A stretch of DNA of 64,000 nt from positions 19,247-83,246 of the forward strand of contig NZ_NXMA01000010.1 of the NCBI RefSeq assembly GCF_005406215.1, read 5' to 3'. This DNA comes from Campylobacter aviculae. Its GTDB lineage: Bacteria; Campylobacterota; Campylobacteria; Campylobacterales; Campylobacteraceae. Made by a program: the position numbers and the translations under genes. The stretch's first letter is position 1, and the number at the start of each line of letters is the position of its first letter. Positions 55,980-64,000 of the stretch are shown piece after piece. The notes under the pieces were generated by a model. The model was not told the origin of the DNA and made no database searches. It saw only the letters and a list, made by a program, of their open reading frames with translations.

Positions 55980-56498
55980 ATGAAAAAGGCATTATTTTTA
56001 GATAGAGATGGTGTTATAAATATCGATAAAAAGTATGTTTATAAAATCGAGGACTTTGAATTTTGCGAAGGCATTTTTGATTTGTGCCGTTATTTTTTAA
56101 AAAAGGATTATTTGCTTTTTATCATCACAAATCAATCAGGTATCGCAAGAGGGTATTATAGCGAGGAGGATTTTTCTAAGCTTTGTGATTTTCTCTTGAA
56201 AGAATTTGAAAAGGAAAGAATTCATTTTTCTAAAATTTATCATTGTCCGCATTTACAAGATTGTGATTGTAGAAAGCCTAAACCTGGTATGCTTTTAAAG
56301 GCTAAAAAAGAATTTGATATAGATATGGAAAATTCTGTATTTATAGGGGATAATTTAAGCGATATGCAAGCGGGTTTTAATGCAAATATCAATACTTTGA
56401 TTTTAATCGATCAGGAAAAAAAAGAAGGAAATTTTTTTAAGCAATTTGCAAATTTAAAAGAAGTTTTAAGCTTTTTTGAGAAAGGAAAAAATAAATGA
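55980..56498 (+). CDS. gmhB: D-glycero-beta-D-manno-heptose 1,7-bisphosphate 7-phosphatase
   Basis: HAD-type phosphatase of heptose synthesis for the LOS inner core. From the ATG at 55980 it has 172 residues: FLDRDGVIN near residue 6 (DxD nucleophile), TNQSGIARGYYSEEDF near 47, zinc-loop cysteines in CPHLQDCDCRKPKPGM near 90, and FIGDNLSDMQAG near 118. The frame is open 48 nt further upstream, but that extension (MFKKACIFIKYI...) is hydrophobic and not seen in the family. It overlaps hldD by 4 nt and leads gmhB-hldD-hldE-gmhA. Confidence 0.92.
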   Translation: MKKALFLDRDGVINIDKKYVYKIEDFEFCEGIFDLCRYFLKKDYLLFIITNQSGIARGYYSEEDFSKLCDFLLKEFEKERIHFSKIYHCPHLQDCDCRKPKPGMLLKAKKEFDIDMENSVFIGDNLSDMQAGFNANINTLILIDQEKKEGNFFKQFANLKEVLSFFEKGKNK

Positions 56499-57445
56499 AA
56501 ATAGCCATTACAGGTGGAGCAGGTTTTATAGGATCTGGACTTGCTTTAGAATTGCAAAAAGATCATGAAATTTTAATCATCGATAAAATGTCAAGCAATG
56601 AAGTTTTAGATAATGGAAATTTAGAGTGTTTTGGACATTTTAAAAATTTACTCGATTTTGAGGGTGAGCTTTATGTTGGGGATATTAAAGATGAAAAAAC
56701 TTTACAAAAGATTAAAAACTTTAAGCCCGATGTGATTTTTCATAAAGCAGCTATTTCAGATACTACAGTTTATAATCAAAATCAAGTTTTAACAACCAAT
56801 TTAAATACTTTTAAAGATTTTATAGAATTAAGTATTGATCTTAATGCAAAATTGATTTATGCAAGTTCTGCTTCAGTTTATGGCAACCAACCAAGTCCTC
56901 AAAAGGTTGGGGTTGAAGATCCTAAAAATCCTTATGCATTTTCAAAACTTATGATGGATAAAATCGCAAAAAAATACTATGATAAAGCCCATCTTGTTGG
57001 ACTTAGATATTTTAATGTATATGGAAAAGGTGAATTTTATAAACACAAAACCGCCTCTATGGTGGTGCAATTTGGCCATCAAATTTTAGCAGGTAAAAAT
57101 CCTCGTTTATTTGAAAAGAGTGATCAAATTTATAGAGATTTTGTGTATATTAAGGATGCTATCAGTGCAAATTTAATCGCACTTGATTCTAAATGTGGAG
57201 TTTATAATGTAGGTAGTGGAATAGCAAGGACTTTTCAAGATATAGTCGATATTTTGCAAAAGGAGCTAGGGACTAACTTGCCTTGCGAGTATATTCCAAA
57301 CCCTTATATTAAAGCTTATCAATTCCATACTCAAGCTGATCTTTCTAAAGATTGGAATTATCAACCGAAATTTAGTCTTGAAGATGGGATAAAAGATTAT
57401 TTAGATGAGATCAAGCGTCTTTTTGAAAAGGAAGTGAATGCTTGA
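56495..57445 (+). CDS. hldD: ADP-L-glycero-D-manno-heptose-6-epimerase
   Basis: Epimerase that makes ADP-L,D-heptose, the sugar donor for WaaC and WaaF. The 316-residue SDR protein has [14 protein letters not shown] at residues 7-20, [11 protein letters not shown] near 122 (catalytic Ser) and [11 protein letters not shown] near 149 (YxxxK). It overlaps gmhB (ATGA) and hldE (8 nt). Confidence 0.95.
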   Translation: MKIAITGGAGFIGSGLALELQKDHEILIIDKMSSNEVLDNGNLECFGHFKNLLDFEGELYVGDIKDEKTLQKIKNFKPDVIFHKAAISDTTVYNQNQVLTTNLNTFKDFIELSIDLNAKLIYASSASVYGNQPSPQKVGVEDPKNPYAFSKLMMDKIAKKYYDKAHLVGLRYFNVYGKGEFYKHKTASMVVQFGHQILAGKNPRLFEKSDQIYRDFVYIKDAISANLIALDSKCGVYNVGSGIARTFQDIVDILQKELGTNLPCEYIPNPYIKAYQFHTQADLSKDWNYQPKFSLEDGIKDYLDEIKRLFEKEVNA

Positions 57446-58826
57446 ATTTTTAAGTCAGCAAAGGCCAAAAATTCTCATTATCGGAGATTTTATGGTAGAT
57501 AATTATACTTGGTGTGATTGTTCTCGCATTAGCCCTGAAGCCCCTGTTTTGGTGGCAAAAACTTCAAAGCAAGATCAAAGGCTTGGTGGAGCTGCAAATG
57601 TTTATGCAAATTTAAAGAGTTTGGGAGCAGATGTTTTTGCATTGGGTGTTATAGGTGATGATAAAAATAGTGAGTTTTTAAAAGAAAATTTAAAGGGTGA
57701 GTTTTTGATCCAAAAGGGACGTAAAATTCCATTTAAAAATCGTATTATGGCACATAATCAGCAAGTATTAAGGCTTGATGAAGAAGATGTAAATGATATA
57801 ACATTAGAAGATGAACTCATCGCTTTATTTTGCAAATATGTTAAAGATTTTCAAGCAGTGGTTTTGAGTGATTATGCTAAAGGGGTTTTAACTTCTAAGG
57901 TGTGTAAGACATTTATACAAAAAGCTAATGAATTAAACATTCCTATTTTAATCGATCCAAAAGGAAGTGATTTTAGCAAATATAGTGGCGCAACTTTACT
58001 TACTCCTAACAAAAAAGAAGCTTTAGAGGCTTTAAAATTTGAAAATTTAGATGGAGAAAATTTAGAAAGAGGCATTAAAAAATTAAAAGATGATTTTAGT
58101 TTAAAATATTCTATGATTACTCTTTCAGAAGCAGGTATTGCTGTGTATGATCAAAAATTACACATTGTACCTGCTAAGGCTTTAGAAGTGTATGATGTTA
58201 CCGGAGCTGGAGATAGTGTGATCGCGGTTTTAGCTTTTTGCTTGGCAAATAAAGTGGATATTTTTAAGGCTTGTGAAATTGCTAATGAAGCAGCAGCGGT
58301 TGTTGTGAGTAAAGTGGGCAGTGTGAGTGTGAGTTTTGATGAGATAAAAAGCTTTAAAAGAAGTGATTTGGAGAAAAAAATTGTTAGTAAAAATGAGCTT
58401 ATGAAAATTTTAAATGATAAAAATAAAAAAATCGTTTTTACTAACGGCTGTTTTGATATAGTGCATTTTGGGCATATAAAATATCTTCAAAAAGCTAAAA
58501 AATTAGGTGATATACTCATAGTAGGGCTAAATTCTGATGAGAGTGTGCGTCGCCTAAAGGGAAATGAAAGACCTATAAATTCAGAGTTTCAAAGAGCTTG
58601 TATGTTGGCAGCTTTTTATTTTGTGGATTTTGTTGTGATTTTTAATGAAGATACACCTTTAAAATTAATCGCAGATTTAAAGCCTGATATTTTGGTTAAG
58701 GGTGCTGATTATGAAGGGAAGGAAGTTGTGGGTGCAAATCTTGTTTCAAGGGTTGAATTGATCGAATTTGAAGAGGGTTTTAGTACGAGTAAAATTATAG
58801 AAAAAATTAGGAAACAAAATGATTAG
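57438..58826 (+). CDS. hldE: Bifunctional heptose-7-phosphate kinase / heptose-1-phosphate adenylyltransferase
   Basis: Two-domain enzyme of heptose synthesis, 462 residues. The N-terminal PfkB-type kinase has [19 protein letters not shown] near residue 50 and the catalytic [14 protein letters not shown] near 253. The C-terminal cytidylyltransferase-like domain begins near 335 with [18 protein letters not shown] (the HxGH motif) and ends [11 protein letters not shown]. It overlaps hldD by 8 nt and gmhA by 8 nt. Confidence 0.95.
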   Translation: MLEFLSQQRPKILIIGDFMVDNYTWCDCSRISPEAPVLVAKTSKQDQRLGGAANVYANLKSLGADVFALGVIGDDKNSEFLKENLKGEFLIQKGRKIPFKNRIMAHNQQVLRLDEEDVNDITLEDELIALFCKYVKDFQAVVLSDYAKGVLTSKVCKTFIQKANELNIPILIDPKGSDFSKYSGATLLTPNKKEALEALKFENLDGENLERGIKKLKDDFSLKYSMITLSEAGIAVYDQKLHIVPAKALEVYDVTGAGDSVIAVLAFCLANKVDIFKACEIANEAAAVVVSKVGSVSVSFDEIKSFKRSDLEKKIVSKNELMKILNDKNKKIVFTNGCFDIVHFGHIKYLQKAKKLGDILIVGLNSDESVRRLKGNERPINSEFQRACMLAAFYFVDFVVIFNEDTPLKLIADLKPDILVKGADYEGKEVVGANLVSRVELIEFEEGFSTSKIIEKIRKQND

Positions 58827-59379
58827 CTTAGTAGAAAAAGAATGGCAAGAACATCAAGAAGTATTAAAAGCGAGTGAAGTTCTTAAAGGACAAATTGCAA
58901 AAGTAGGCGAGCTTATATGCAAATGCTTAAAAGAAAATGGCAAAATTCTCATTTGTGGAAATGGTGGAAGTGCTGCAGATTCTCAGCATTTTGCTGCTGA
59001 GCTTAGCGGTCGCTATAAAAAAGAACGCAAAGCTTTAGCGGGTATAGCTTTGACTACCGATACTTCGGCACTTAGTGCTATAGGAAATGATTATGGATTT
59101 GAGTTTGTATTTTCAAGACAGCTTGAGGCTTTGGCAAGTGAAAAAGATATCTTAGTGGGAATATCAACAAGTGGAAATAGCCCTAATGTTTTAGAGGCTT
59201 TTAAAAAAGCAAAAGAGCTTAAAATGCTTTGTATAGGACTGAGTGGAAAAAAGGGTGGAAAGATGAATGAAATTTGCGATTATAACCTTGTTGTGCCAAG
59301 TAATGATACAGCAAGAATTCAAGAAATGCACATTTTAATCATCCATACACTTTGTCAAATTATAGATAAGGAATTTTAA
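58819..59379 (+). CDS. gmhA: Sedoheptulose 7-phosphate isomerase
   Basis: First enzyme of heptose synthesis. The 186-residue SIS-domain protein has [19 protein letters not shown] near residue 44-62, the [20 protein letters not shown] stretch and [15 protein letters not shown] near 115, and ends with [11 protein letters not shown]. It overlaps hldE by 8 nt and its stop overlaps the start of the glycosyltransferase gene downstream (TAATG). In C. jejuni this gene is next to waaF; here three genes lie between. Confidence 0.95.
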   Translation: MISLVEKEWQEHQEVLKASEVLKGQIAKVGELICKCLKENGKILICGNGGSAADSQHFAAELSGRYKKERKALAGIALTTDTSALSAIGNDYGFEFVFSRQLEALASEKDILVGISTSGNSPNVLEAFKKAKELKMLCIGLSGKKGGKMNEICDYNLVVPSNDTARIQEMHILIIHTLCQIIDKEF

Positions 59380-60135
59380 TGAAAGCGTTTATAATCAATC
59401 TAGAACGTTCTAAGGATAGAAAAGAACATATGCAAAAACAAATTGCTAAGCTTTTTGAATATAATCCTAATTTAAAAGAAAAACTAGAGTTTGTGTTTTT
59501 TAAAGCTGTGGATGCAAAAAATAATGATCATTTAGAATTTAAAGAACATTTTCCTTGGTGGGCTTCTTGGGTATTTGGAAGAGAATTAAGCAATGGAGAA
59601 AAAGCCTGTTTTGCTAGTCATTATAAATTATGGCAAGAATGCATTAGGTTAAATGAGCCTATTATCATCTTAGAAGATGATGTGGAATTTAGTGATGAGT
59701 TTTTAAATAGGGGGGGGGTATTTAGACGATTTAATACAAAGTCGTTATGAATATATAAGATTTTGTTATACCTTCGATAAAAAATTATATGATTTAAATG
59801 ATGGATATTGTATTAGTTTTGCAAGATTAAATGGAACTCAAGGATATTTTCTAAAACCTAGTACTGTAAGGAAATTAATAAATTGTAAAAAATTTATATG
59901 TCCAGTAGATGATTATTTGGATCAATTTTATAAACACAGAGTTTTAAATATAATTAAAAAGCCTTTATTATTGAAACAATCTTTTGATTTTGGAAGTTCT
60001 ATTGATGATCGCAATATCTTAACATATAAAATTCCAATTCATAAAAAAATCATAAGAGAAATTTTTAGATTTTATTCAAGTATTTTTAGAATAGCATTCG
60101 CGTTTTATATAAAGAAAAAAATGAAATTAAAATAG
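59379..60135 (+). CDS. Glycosyltransferase family 25, split by a G9 tract (phase OFF as read)
   Basis: A GT25 (LPS/LOS glycosyltransferase) gene in two frames. The first part, 123 residues to a stop at 59748-59750, has FIINLERSKDRKEHM, GEKACFASHYKLWQECI and IIILEDDVEF, the family motifs. At the G9 run (59710-59718) the frame is lost; the +1-shifted frame then continues without a break to the stop at 60133-60135 with GYLDDLIQSRYEYIRF, GTQGYFLKPSTVRKL and CPVDDYLDQFY, the family C-terminus. With G8 or G11 the two parts join to a protein of about 251 residues. It is the last gene of the heptose operon (start overlaps gmhA). Confidence 0.88.
59710..59718 (+). repeat. G9 homopolymer inside the GT25 gene
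   Basis: Nine Gs after codons TTT TTA AAT A. This is the exact place at which the two halves of the GT25 gene change frame; loss of one G or gain of two restores it. Poly-G tracts of this length switch surface-glycan genes in Campylobacter. Confidence 0.92.
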
Positions 60136-60151
60136 CCTTTTAAAGGCTATT
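60131..60151. terminator. Bidirectional terminator shared by GT25 and SGNH-like genes
   Basis: AATAGCCTTT / AAAGGCTATT, a 10-bp stem with a single central base that in practice forms a loop of a few nucleotides. The stop codons of both convergent genes lie within it, and a T-rich stretch follows on the + strand. Confidence 0.75.
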
Positions 60152-61277
60152 GATTATTTTTTATGTATTGTATGAAAGGATTTAAATCATAGTTTTTAAT
60201 TTTTTCTTCCATGGTTTTAAAATAACTATCCATATTTTGTGGTGTTAAAATGTGAGTTTGTGTTTTTATGGCATCAAGTTGCATAGAATTCATAATGGAA
60301 TTATAGTGCGATGGATCTTTGTAGTTTGCTATATTATCCGCATAATCAAGATCATCAAAACCAAAAATTTTAACGTTAGGGTATTTTTGTGTTTCCAAAA
60401 TGAGCCATTTTAATACTGCTTGATATTTTGAAAATAAAATGCTGTCTTTGTTGTAATACTCTGGATCAAGATATAAAATTCTGTAGAGTAATTTTGAGTG
60501 TGTAGGGATAATTAAATCAAATTGCGTTTTAGGATGTGCTTTGATAAAACTTAAAAGATAAGTTTTTATGTATTGTTTATTTTTTTCTATATCTATATCA
60601 AGTTGTGGTGAAAATTTTTGTGCATTGAGTATCATATTTTTTAATTTTTGTTTATCATCTTCGTTTTTGTATTTCATCCAATTATCAAAACCACCAAAGA
60701 ATTTTTTATATTCTTTTTCCCAATTAAGTAGTTTTTCTAAATTTGCATTTCCGACACAATATTCCTTTGTAGAAAATTCCAATGCACATAAAATGAATTT
60801 TTTATTTAGATAAACTTTAAAATCATTATAGATATTATCATCGTATAAAAAATCAAAAGAATTTATGGGCGGGTGGTTGGGTATTTTTAAGTTTGGATCA
60901 TTTAAGGTAAAAGCATCAAGAGTATAAATAACTTGTTTGATATCTTTGCTTAAAAACAAATAATTTAAAATAATTGCTCTTTCATTAAGATAGCTTCCCC
61001 ACATAGATAAATTAACCCATTTACGACCTAACTTTTTATCAGCTTCTTGTGCTGAGGTATTTTCTGTCATAGAGGTGCCTATGATAACTGAATTAAAATT
61101 TTCATTATCTATAATGCCTTTAGCTGAAAGTCTGATATTGTTTAGGTAAGTTTTTTCTCTAAAATAGGGTTTGTGATAAAGCATCAATGGATCATAAATA
61201 TAAAGCAAAGCAAAAAGGGCAAAAGAAGAAATAAAATTAAAAGCTAGAACAATGAAAATCCATTTTTTATGACTCAT
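60147..61277 (-). CDS. SGNH-hydrolase-like membrane-anchored protein paired with MBOAT
   Basis: A 376-residue protein with one N-terminal membrane segment (WIFIVLAFNFISSFALFALLY) and a large periplasmic part. An SGNH-type block I is seen as IIGTSMTEN near residue 64, and a DPSHYN stretch near 330 gives a D-x-x-H-like pair, so an esterase or acetyltransferase fold is likely. It lies 8 nt downstream of an MBOAT gene; in many glycan O-acetylation systems such a periplasmic protein accepts acetyl groups passed by the MBOAT protein (as PatB or AlgJ/AlgX with PatA or AlgI). The target (LOS or peptidoglycan) is inferred from context only. Confidence 0.72.
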   Translation of the reverse strand: MSHKKWIFIVLAFNFISSFALFALLYIYDPLMLYHKPYFREKTYLNNIRLSAKGIIDNENFNSVIIGTSMTENTSAQEADKKLGRKWVNLSMWGSYLNERAIILNYLFLSKDIKQVIYTLDAFTLNDPNLKIPNHPPINSFDFLYDDNIYNDFKVYLNKKFILCALEFSTKEYCVGNANLEKLLNWEKEYKKFFGGFDNWMKYKNEDDKQKLKNMILNAQKFSPQLDIDIEKNKQYIKTYLLSFIKAHPKTQFDLIIPTHSKLLYRILYLDPEYYNKDSILFSKYQAVLKWLILETQKYPNVKIFGFDDLDYADNIANYKDPSHYNSIMNSMQLDAIKTQTHILTPQNMDSYFKTMEEKIKNYDLNPFIQYIKNNQ

Positions 61278-61285
61278 TTTTTATC

Positions 61286-62785
61286 CTAAAAATTAAAATA
61301 TATAAATTCAACGTAAGGTGCATAAATCAATGTCGTTAAAGCTACAAAGATTAAAAATGCTGTAAAAATAGCACTTTTGTAGTTGATTTTTAAATTTTGT
61401 GTTTTATCAATACTATTTTTAAATACAAGACATAAAATAAAAGCAACGATAAAAAAGCCGATAGTTTTATCATTACCACCTATAGTTTTTAAAACATCAG
61501 GTGCTTTATAAAATTTATGAGGAAGTTCTACCCAAACAATTCCAAACATTGATTTTAAAAGATTTATAGCTCCTGTTAAATTTTCACTTCTAAAGAAAAT
61601 CCAAGTTATATTAATAAAATTAAAAGTAATAAACCAAGCTAAGAATTTATAAATCTTAGAGTTTAGAAATTTTTTACCATCTATATAAAAGCTGTAAATT
61701 CTATGACTTACCATAGCAAGTGCATGCAAAATTCCCCAGATCACAAATCCCCAACCCGATCCGTGCCATACTCCACTTACAAAAGCCACAATAAAAAGAT
61801 TTCTTAAGTTAATAATTTTTCCAGCACGATTTCCACCTAATGGTATATAAAGATAATCTTTTAAAAATCGCCCCAAAGTTATATGCCATCTTCTCCAAAA
61901 ATCAGCAATATTTAAAGCTTTATAAGGAGAATTAAAATTTGAAGGAAGAGTGATACCAAAAAATAAGGCCAAACCTATAGCCATATCACAATACCCACTA
62001 AAATCGAAATAAAGCTGAAAAGTATAAGAAAGGCTAGTAACCCAAGCTTCAAAGATATTTAAAAAACTTCCATCTTGAACCACCTTAAAACCAGCATTTG
62101 CCCATACAGCAAAATTATCTGCTATAAAGATTTTTTTAAAAAATCCAATAGAAAAGATAAACAAGCCTTTAGCCATAAGTTCCCAATTAACCAAAGAATT
62201 GTTTTTATTTAAAAGAGAATGAAATTGAGGCATCATTTCTTTATGATGAACAATTGGACCTGCTATAAGTTGCGGAAAAAAACTGACAAATAAGCAAAAA
62301 TCGATAAAATCAATTTTTTTCTTTTTTGATAGCTCGTCGATATTTACCTTTTTGTAACAATCCACCAAAAAGGCAATTTTTTGAAAAGTAAAAAATGAAA
62401 TTCCTAAAGGTAATAAAATGTGAGGTAGCGGGATATTAAAATCTAAATTAATGAGTTTTGAAAAAAGATTGAAATTTTCTAAGAAAAAATCCGTATATTT
62501 AAAAACGCCTAATAAAATAAGATTAAATGTTATACCAAGGCAAAGTAGCTTATATCCCTCTCCATGATCTTTTCTTAAAATCCAACTTGCAAGAAAATAA
62601 TTCGTAATAGTTGAAAAGGCTAGAATGAAAATGTATTCTACTTTAAAATAGCCATAAAAAAATAAACTTGCTAAAGCTAAAAATACTTTTGCGCTAGTAT
62701 AAAATTTATAAGCTTTTAAAATATAAAACCCTATTAAGGTAACAGGTAAAAAAGCAAAAATAAATACATAAGAACTAAAAAGCAT
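61286..62785 (-). CDS. MBOAT family membrane O-acyltransferase (AlgI/PatA-like)
   Basis: A 499-residue polytopic protein that is expected to move acyl groups across the inner membrane. It shows LYFDFSGYCDMAIGLALFFG near residue 255, then NFNSPYKALNIADFWRRWHI (FWRRWHI family signature) and the essential histidine in SGVWHGSGWGFVIWG near 333. The start is the ATG at 62785, 6 nt after AGGA; a TTG 6 nt upstream is in frame. It lies 41 nt after waaF on the same strand, and just before the SGNH-like gene, so waaF-MBOAT-SGNH is probably one transcript. Confidence 0.88.
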   Translation of the reverse strand: MLFSSYVFIFAFLPVTLIGFYILKAYKFYTSAKVFLALASLFFYGYFKVEYIFILAFSTITNYFLASWILRKDHGEGYKLLCLGITFNLILLGVFKYTDFFLENFNLFSKLINLDFNIPLPHILLPLGISFFTFQKIAFLVDCYKKVNIDELSKKKKIDFIDFCLFVSFFPQLIAGPIVHHKEMMPQFHSLLNKNNSLVNWELMAKGLFIFSIGFFKKIFIADNFAVWANAGFKVVQDGSFLNIFEAWVTSLSYTFQLYFDFSGYCDMAIGLALFFGITLPSNFNSPYKALNIADFWRRWHITLGRFLKDYLYIPLGGNRAGKIINLRNLFIVAFVSGVWHGSGWGFVIWGILHALAMVSHRIYSFYIDGKKFLNSKIYKFLAWFITFNFINITWIFFRSENLTGAINLLKSMFGIVWVELPHKFYKAPDVLKTIGGNDKTIGFFIVAFILCLVFKNSIDKTQNLKINYKSAIFTAFLIFVALTTLIYAPYVEFIYFNF

Positions 62786-62826
62786 TACCAATCCTTAAAA
62801 CAGAAAAGGTAATTATACAAAAAAAA

Positions 62827-63768
62827 TCAAAATAAATTTTTAGCCCTTTCTATAACCAAATCAGGTTTTAAATCTTTCATGCATTTATGATGTTTTAAAG
62901 GACAAGTTTTTTGCATACAAGGCATACATTCTAGATTTAAATGCACTAATTTTGCGTTAGGATTTTGCCAAGGCGAGGTTTGGGTAAATTTGGTAGGACC
63001 AAAGATAGCTATGGTTTTGATTTTATAAGCAGCTGCTATGTGCATAGGACCGCTATCGTTTGTTATGAAAAGATCGCAAAGGGCTATATTTTGACATAGG
63101 GTTTGGATACTTGTTTTATTGCAAAGATTTTTAGCTTTAATGTGTGATTTTTTTAAAAGCCTTTCGATTTCATCGCAAAGAATTTGTTCGCCATTGCCTG
63201 CACCAAAAATTAAAATTTCATGGCTTTTTGAAAATTCTTTTGCTACCTCGGCAAAATACTTAGCATCCCAACGCTTGGCACTTCCAAAGGTGGCTCCTGG
63301 ATTGATTCCTAGAATTTTTTTACCATTTTTAAGTATCAATGGGTGTGAAAATTTTGCTTTAATTGGGAGTTGCAGTTCTTTAGAATGAATTTTGAAATTA
63401 AAAGAATTTTCTATAAAATAAAGGTATTTCAAAACTTGATGTTCTTCTTTAAATTTACGCTTGTTGAAAAAATATCTTTTTTTTGCTTTTAATATATTTA
63501 AAATAATTTTAGAAGATAAGGCCGATCTAAAAGAGATGGCAAAGTCTATTTTAAATTCTTTGCGTAATTTTAAGGCTTGTTTGTAGCGTTTTTTTCTATC
63601 TTCTATGATGATTTTAGAATGAGAAAAATTTTTAAAAAGCTGGGTGGAAGCAAAAGATCCATAAAGGATAAACTCAGCGTCTTTAAAATATTCTTTTATG
63701 CCATATAAAGCTGCTGAAGCCATCACAGCATCGCCTAGCCAAGTGGGAAGATGGATGAAAATTTTCAT
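62827..63768 (-). CDS. waaF: LOS heptosyltransferase II
   Basis: Adds the second heptose to the LOS inner core. The 313-residue GT9 protein begins MKIFIHLPTWLGDAVMASAAL, has LGINPGATFGSAKRWDAKYF near residue 148 and the signature FITNDSGPMHIAAAYKIKTI near 233 followed by FGPTKFTQTSPW. CMPCMQKTCPLKHHKCM near 278 is the usual cysteine-rich tail. AAGGTTTTC precedes the ATG on the minus strand. WaaF marks one end of the LOS locus in Campylobacter; the interior of that locus therefore starts at the right edge of this window. Confidence 0.94.
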   Translation of the reverse strand: MKIFIHLPTWLGDAVMASAALYGIKEYFKDAEFILYGSFASTQLFKNFSHSKIIIEDRKKRYKQALKLRKEFKIDFAISFRSALSSKIILNILKAKKRYFFNKRKFKEEHQVLKYLYFIENSFNFKIHSKELQLPIKAKFSHPLILKNGKKILGINPGATFGSAKRWDAKYFAEVAKEFSKSHEILIFGAGNGEQILCDEIERLLKKSHIKAKNLCNKTSIQTLCQNIALCDLFITNDSGPMHIAAAYKIKTIAIFGPTKFTQTSPWQNPNAKLVHLNLECMPCMQKTCPLKHHKCMKDLKPDLVIERAKNLF

Positions 63769-63880
63769 GAAAACCTTAAAATTTAGATAAAATTTTTTAT
63801 AATTTTAACAAAAAACTAGAGAAAATACGCCAAGAATTAATCTTGTTATTTAGTGATAATTTTATATAGATGATTTTTTG

Positions 63881-63886
63881 TATAAA
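63881..63886 (+). promoter_or_regulatory. Candidate -10 box of the GT2 gene
   Basis: TATAAA in GATTTTTTGTATAAAAAAT, 41 nt before the ATG at 63928, with a T run upstream as in Campylobacter promoters. The same bases can fold as an A/T-only hairpin. Confidence 0.45.
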
Positions 63887-63927
63887 AAATAAATTTTATC
63901 ATCCAAAAAACCTCTTAAAGGATTTTA

Positions 63928-64000
63928 ATGCCTCAAATCTCAATTATCCTACCAACTTATAATGTAGAATTATACATAGCAAGAGCTTTGCAAAGTTGTA
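63928..64000 (+). CDS. Glycosyltransferase family 2 (5' part)
   Basis: The first 24 codons of a GT2 gene that runs out of the window: MPQISIILPTYNVELYIARA is the classical family start (SIILPTYN). AAAGGATTTTA precedes the ATG. It is divergent from waaF and is presumably the first gene inside the LOS locus. The sugar cannot be inferred from this part. Confidence 0.88.
   Translation, partial: MPQISIILPTYNVELYIARALQSC

Noticed and set aside
59917..60135. Separate small gene after the GT25 fragment
   Set aside because: Its frame is open without a break from the G9 tract and carries the GT25 C-terminal motifs, so it is the second half of the same gene.
63869..63903. Inverted repeat GATGAT/ATCATC upstream of the GT2 gene
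   Set aside because: Only 6 bp with a long A/T-only interior that also forms the promoter region; too weak to call an operator or terminator.
1..64000. tRNA, rRNA, CRISPR array, insertion sequence or prophage
   Set aside because: All spacers are under 300 nt and none shows a cloverleaf, regular direct repeats with spacers, or transposase or phage genes.

Overview
The window is AT-rich, densely packed Campylobacter DNA. Gene content and order (icd-mdh-oorDABC, hemA-proS-hemC-ubiD, flaG-fliD-fliS, petABC, cetC-cetA-cetB, omp50, ccoI-ccoS, gmhB-hldD-hldE-gmhA, waaF) place it in the C. jejuni / C. coli / C. hepaticus group. Proteins such as FliD look clearly diverged from the C. jejuni sequences I remember, so a relative or a divergent lineage is more likely than a standard C. 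jejuni strain. All comparisons with C. jejuni NCTC 11168 are from memory, not from an alignment.

Layout. 1-4664: TCA genes (3' end of icd, mdh, 2-oxoglutarate:acceptor oxidoreductase oorDABC). 4759-12545: a long + strand run with a DUF2018 gene, an exported protein, polyprenyl synthase, hemA, proS, an FxsA-like gene, hemC and ubiD. 12550-15641: flagellar cap genes flaG, fliD, fliS and a FliT-like gene behind sigma-54 and sigma-28 promoter motifs. 15801-20277: atpB, a small membrane protein, gatB, gpsA, a dihydroorotase homologue. 20380-24216: phosphate permease, an outer-membrane barrel protein and dctA. 24452-26971: energy taxis genes cetC, cetA, cetB. 27056-33134: mnmG, an ArsB-like transporter and the cytochrome bc1 genes petABC. 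33262-39005: rpsB with a structured leader, tsf, an ABC ATPase, fliR, an acidic pseudo-receiver protein, gmk, tatA. 39015-46641: argS, an SMR pair, yebC, a cyclophilin, omp50, dedA and a split ThrE-type exporter. 46709-55808: metal handling (CDF, HMA, CopA), dnaX, rho, cbb3 oxidase assembly (ccoI, ccoS) and a cytochrome c. 55980-64000: heptose synthesis and the edge of the lipooligosaccharide (LOS) locus.

The most notable theme is gene absence at tight junctions. Genes that I recall in C. jejuni are missing here: sucCD between mdh and oorD, metF-metE-Cj1200-Cj1199-luxS before gatB, cfa between petC and rpsB, ldh between dedA and the ThrE pair, and three small genes between copA and dnaX. The flagellar run (Cj0550 equivalent) also joins directly to the atpB run (Cj1204 equivalent), which indicates a large rearrangement relative to NCTC 11168.

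The most notable additions are two poly-G tracts and an acetylation-like module. A G9 tract splits a glycosyltransferase family 25 gene directly after gmhA (phase OFF as read). A G10 tract sits at the translation start of the energy-taxis receptor gene cetA. An MBOAT plus SGNH-like gene pair follows waaF, in the space between waaF and gmhA where C. jejuni has no such genes. Together with a further glycosyltransferase at the right edge, these suggest a surface glycan that can vary both by sugar addition and by acylation. No tRNA, rRNA, insertion sequence, prophage or CRISPR array was seen, and no gene-free stretch exceeds 300 bases.
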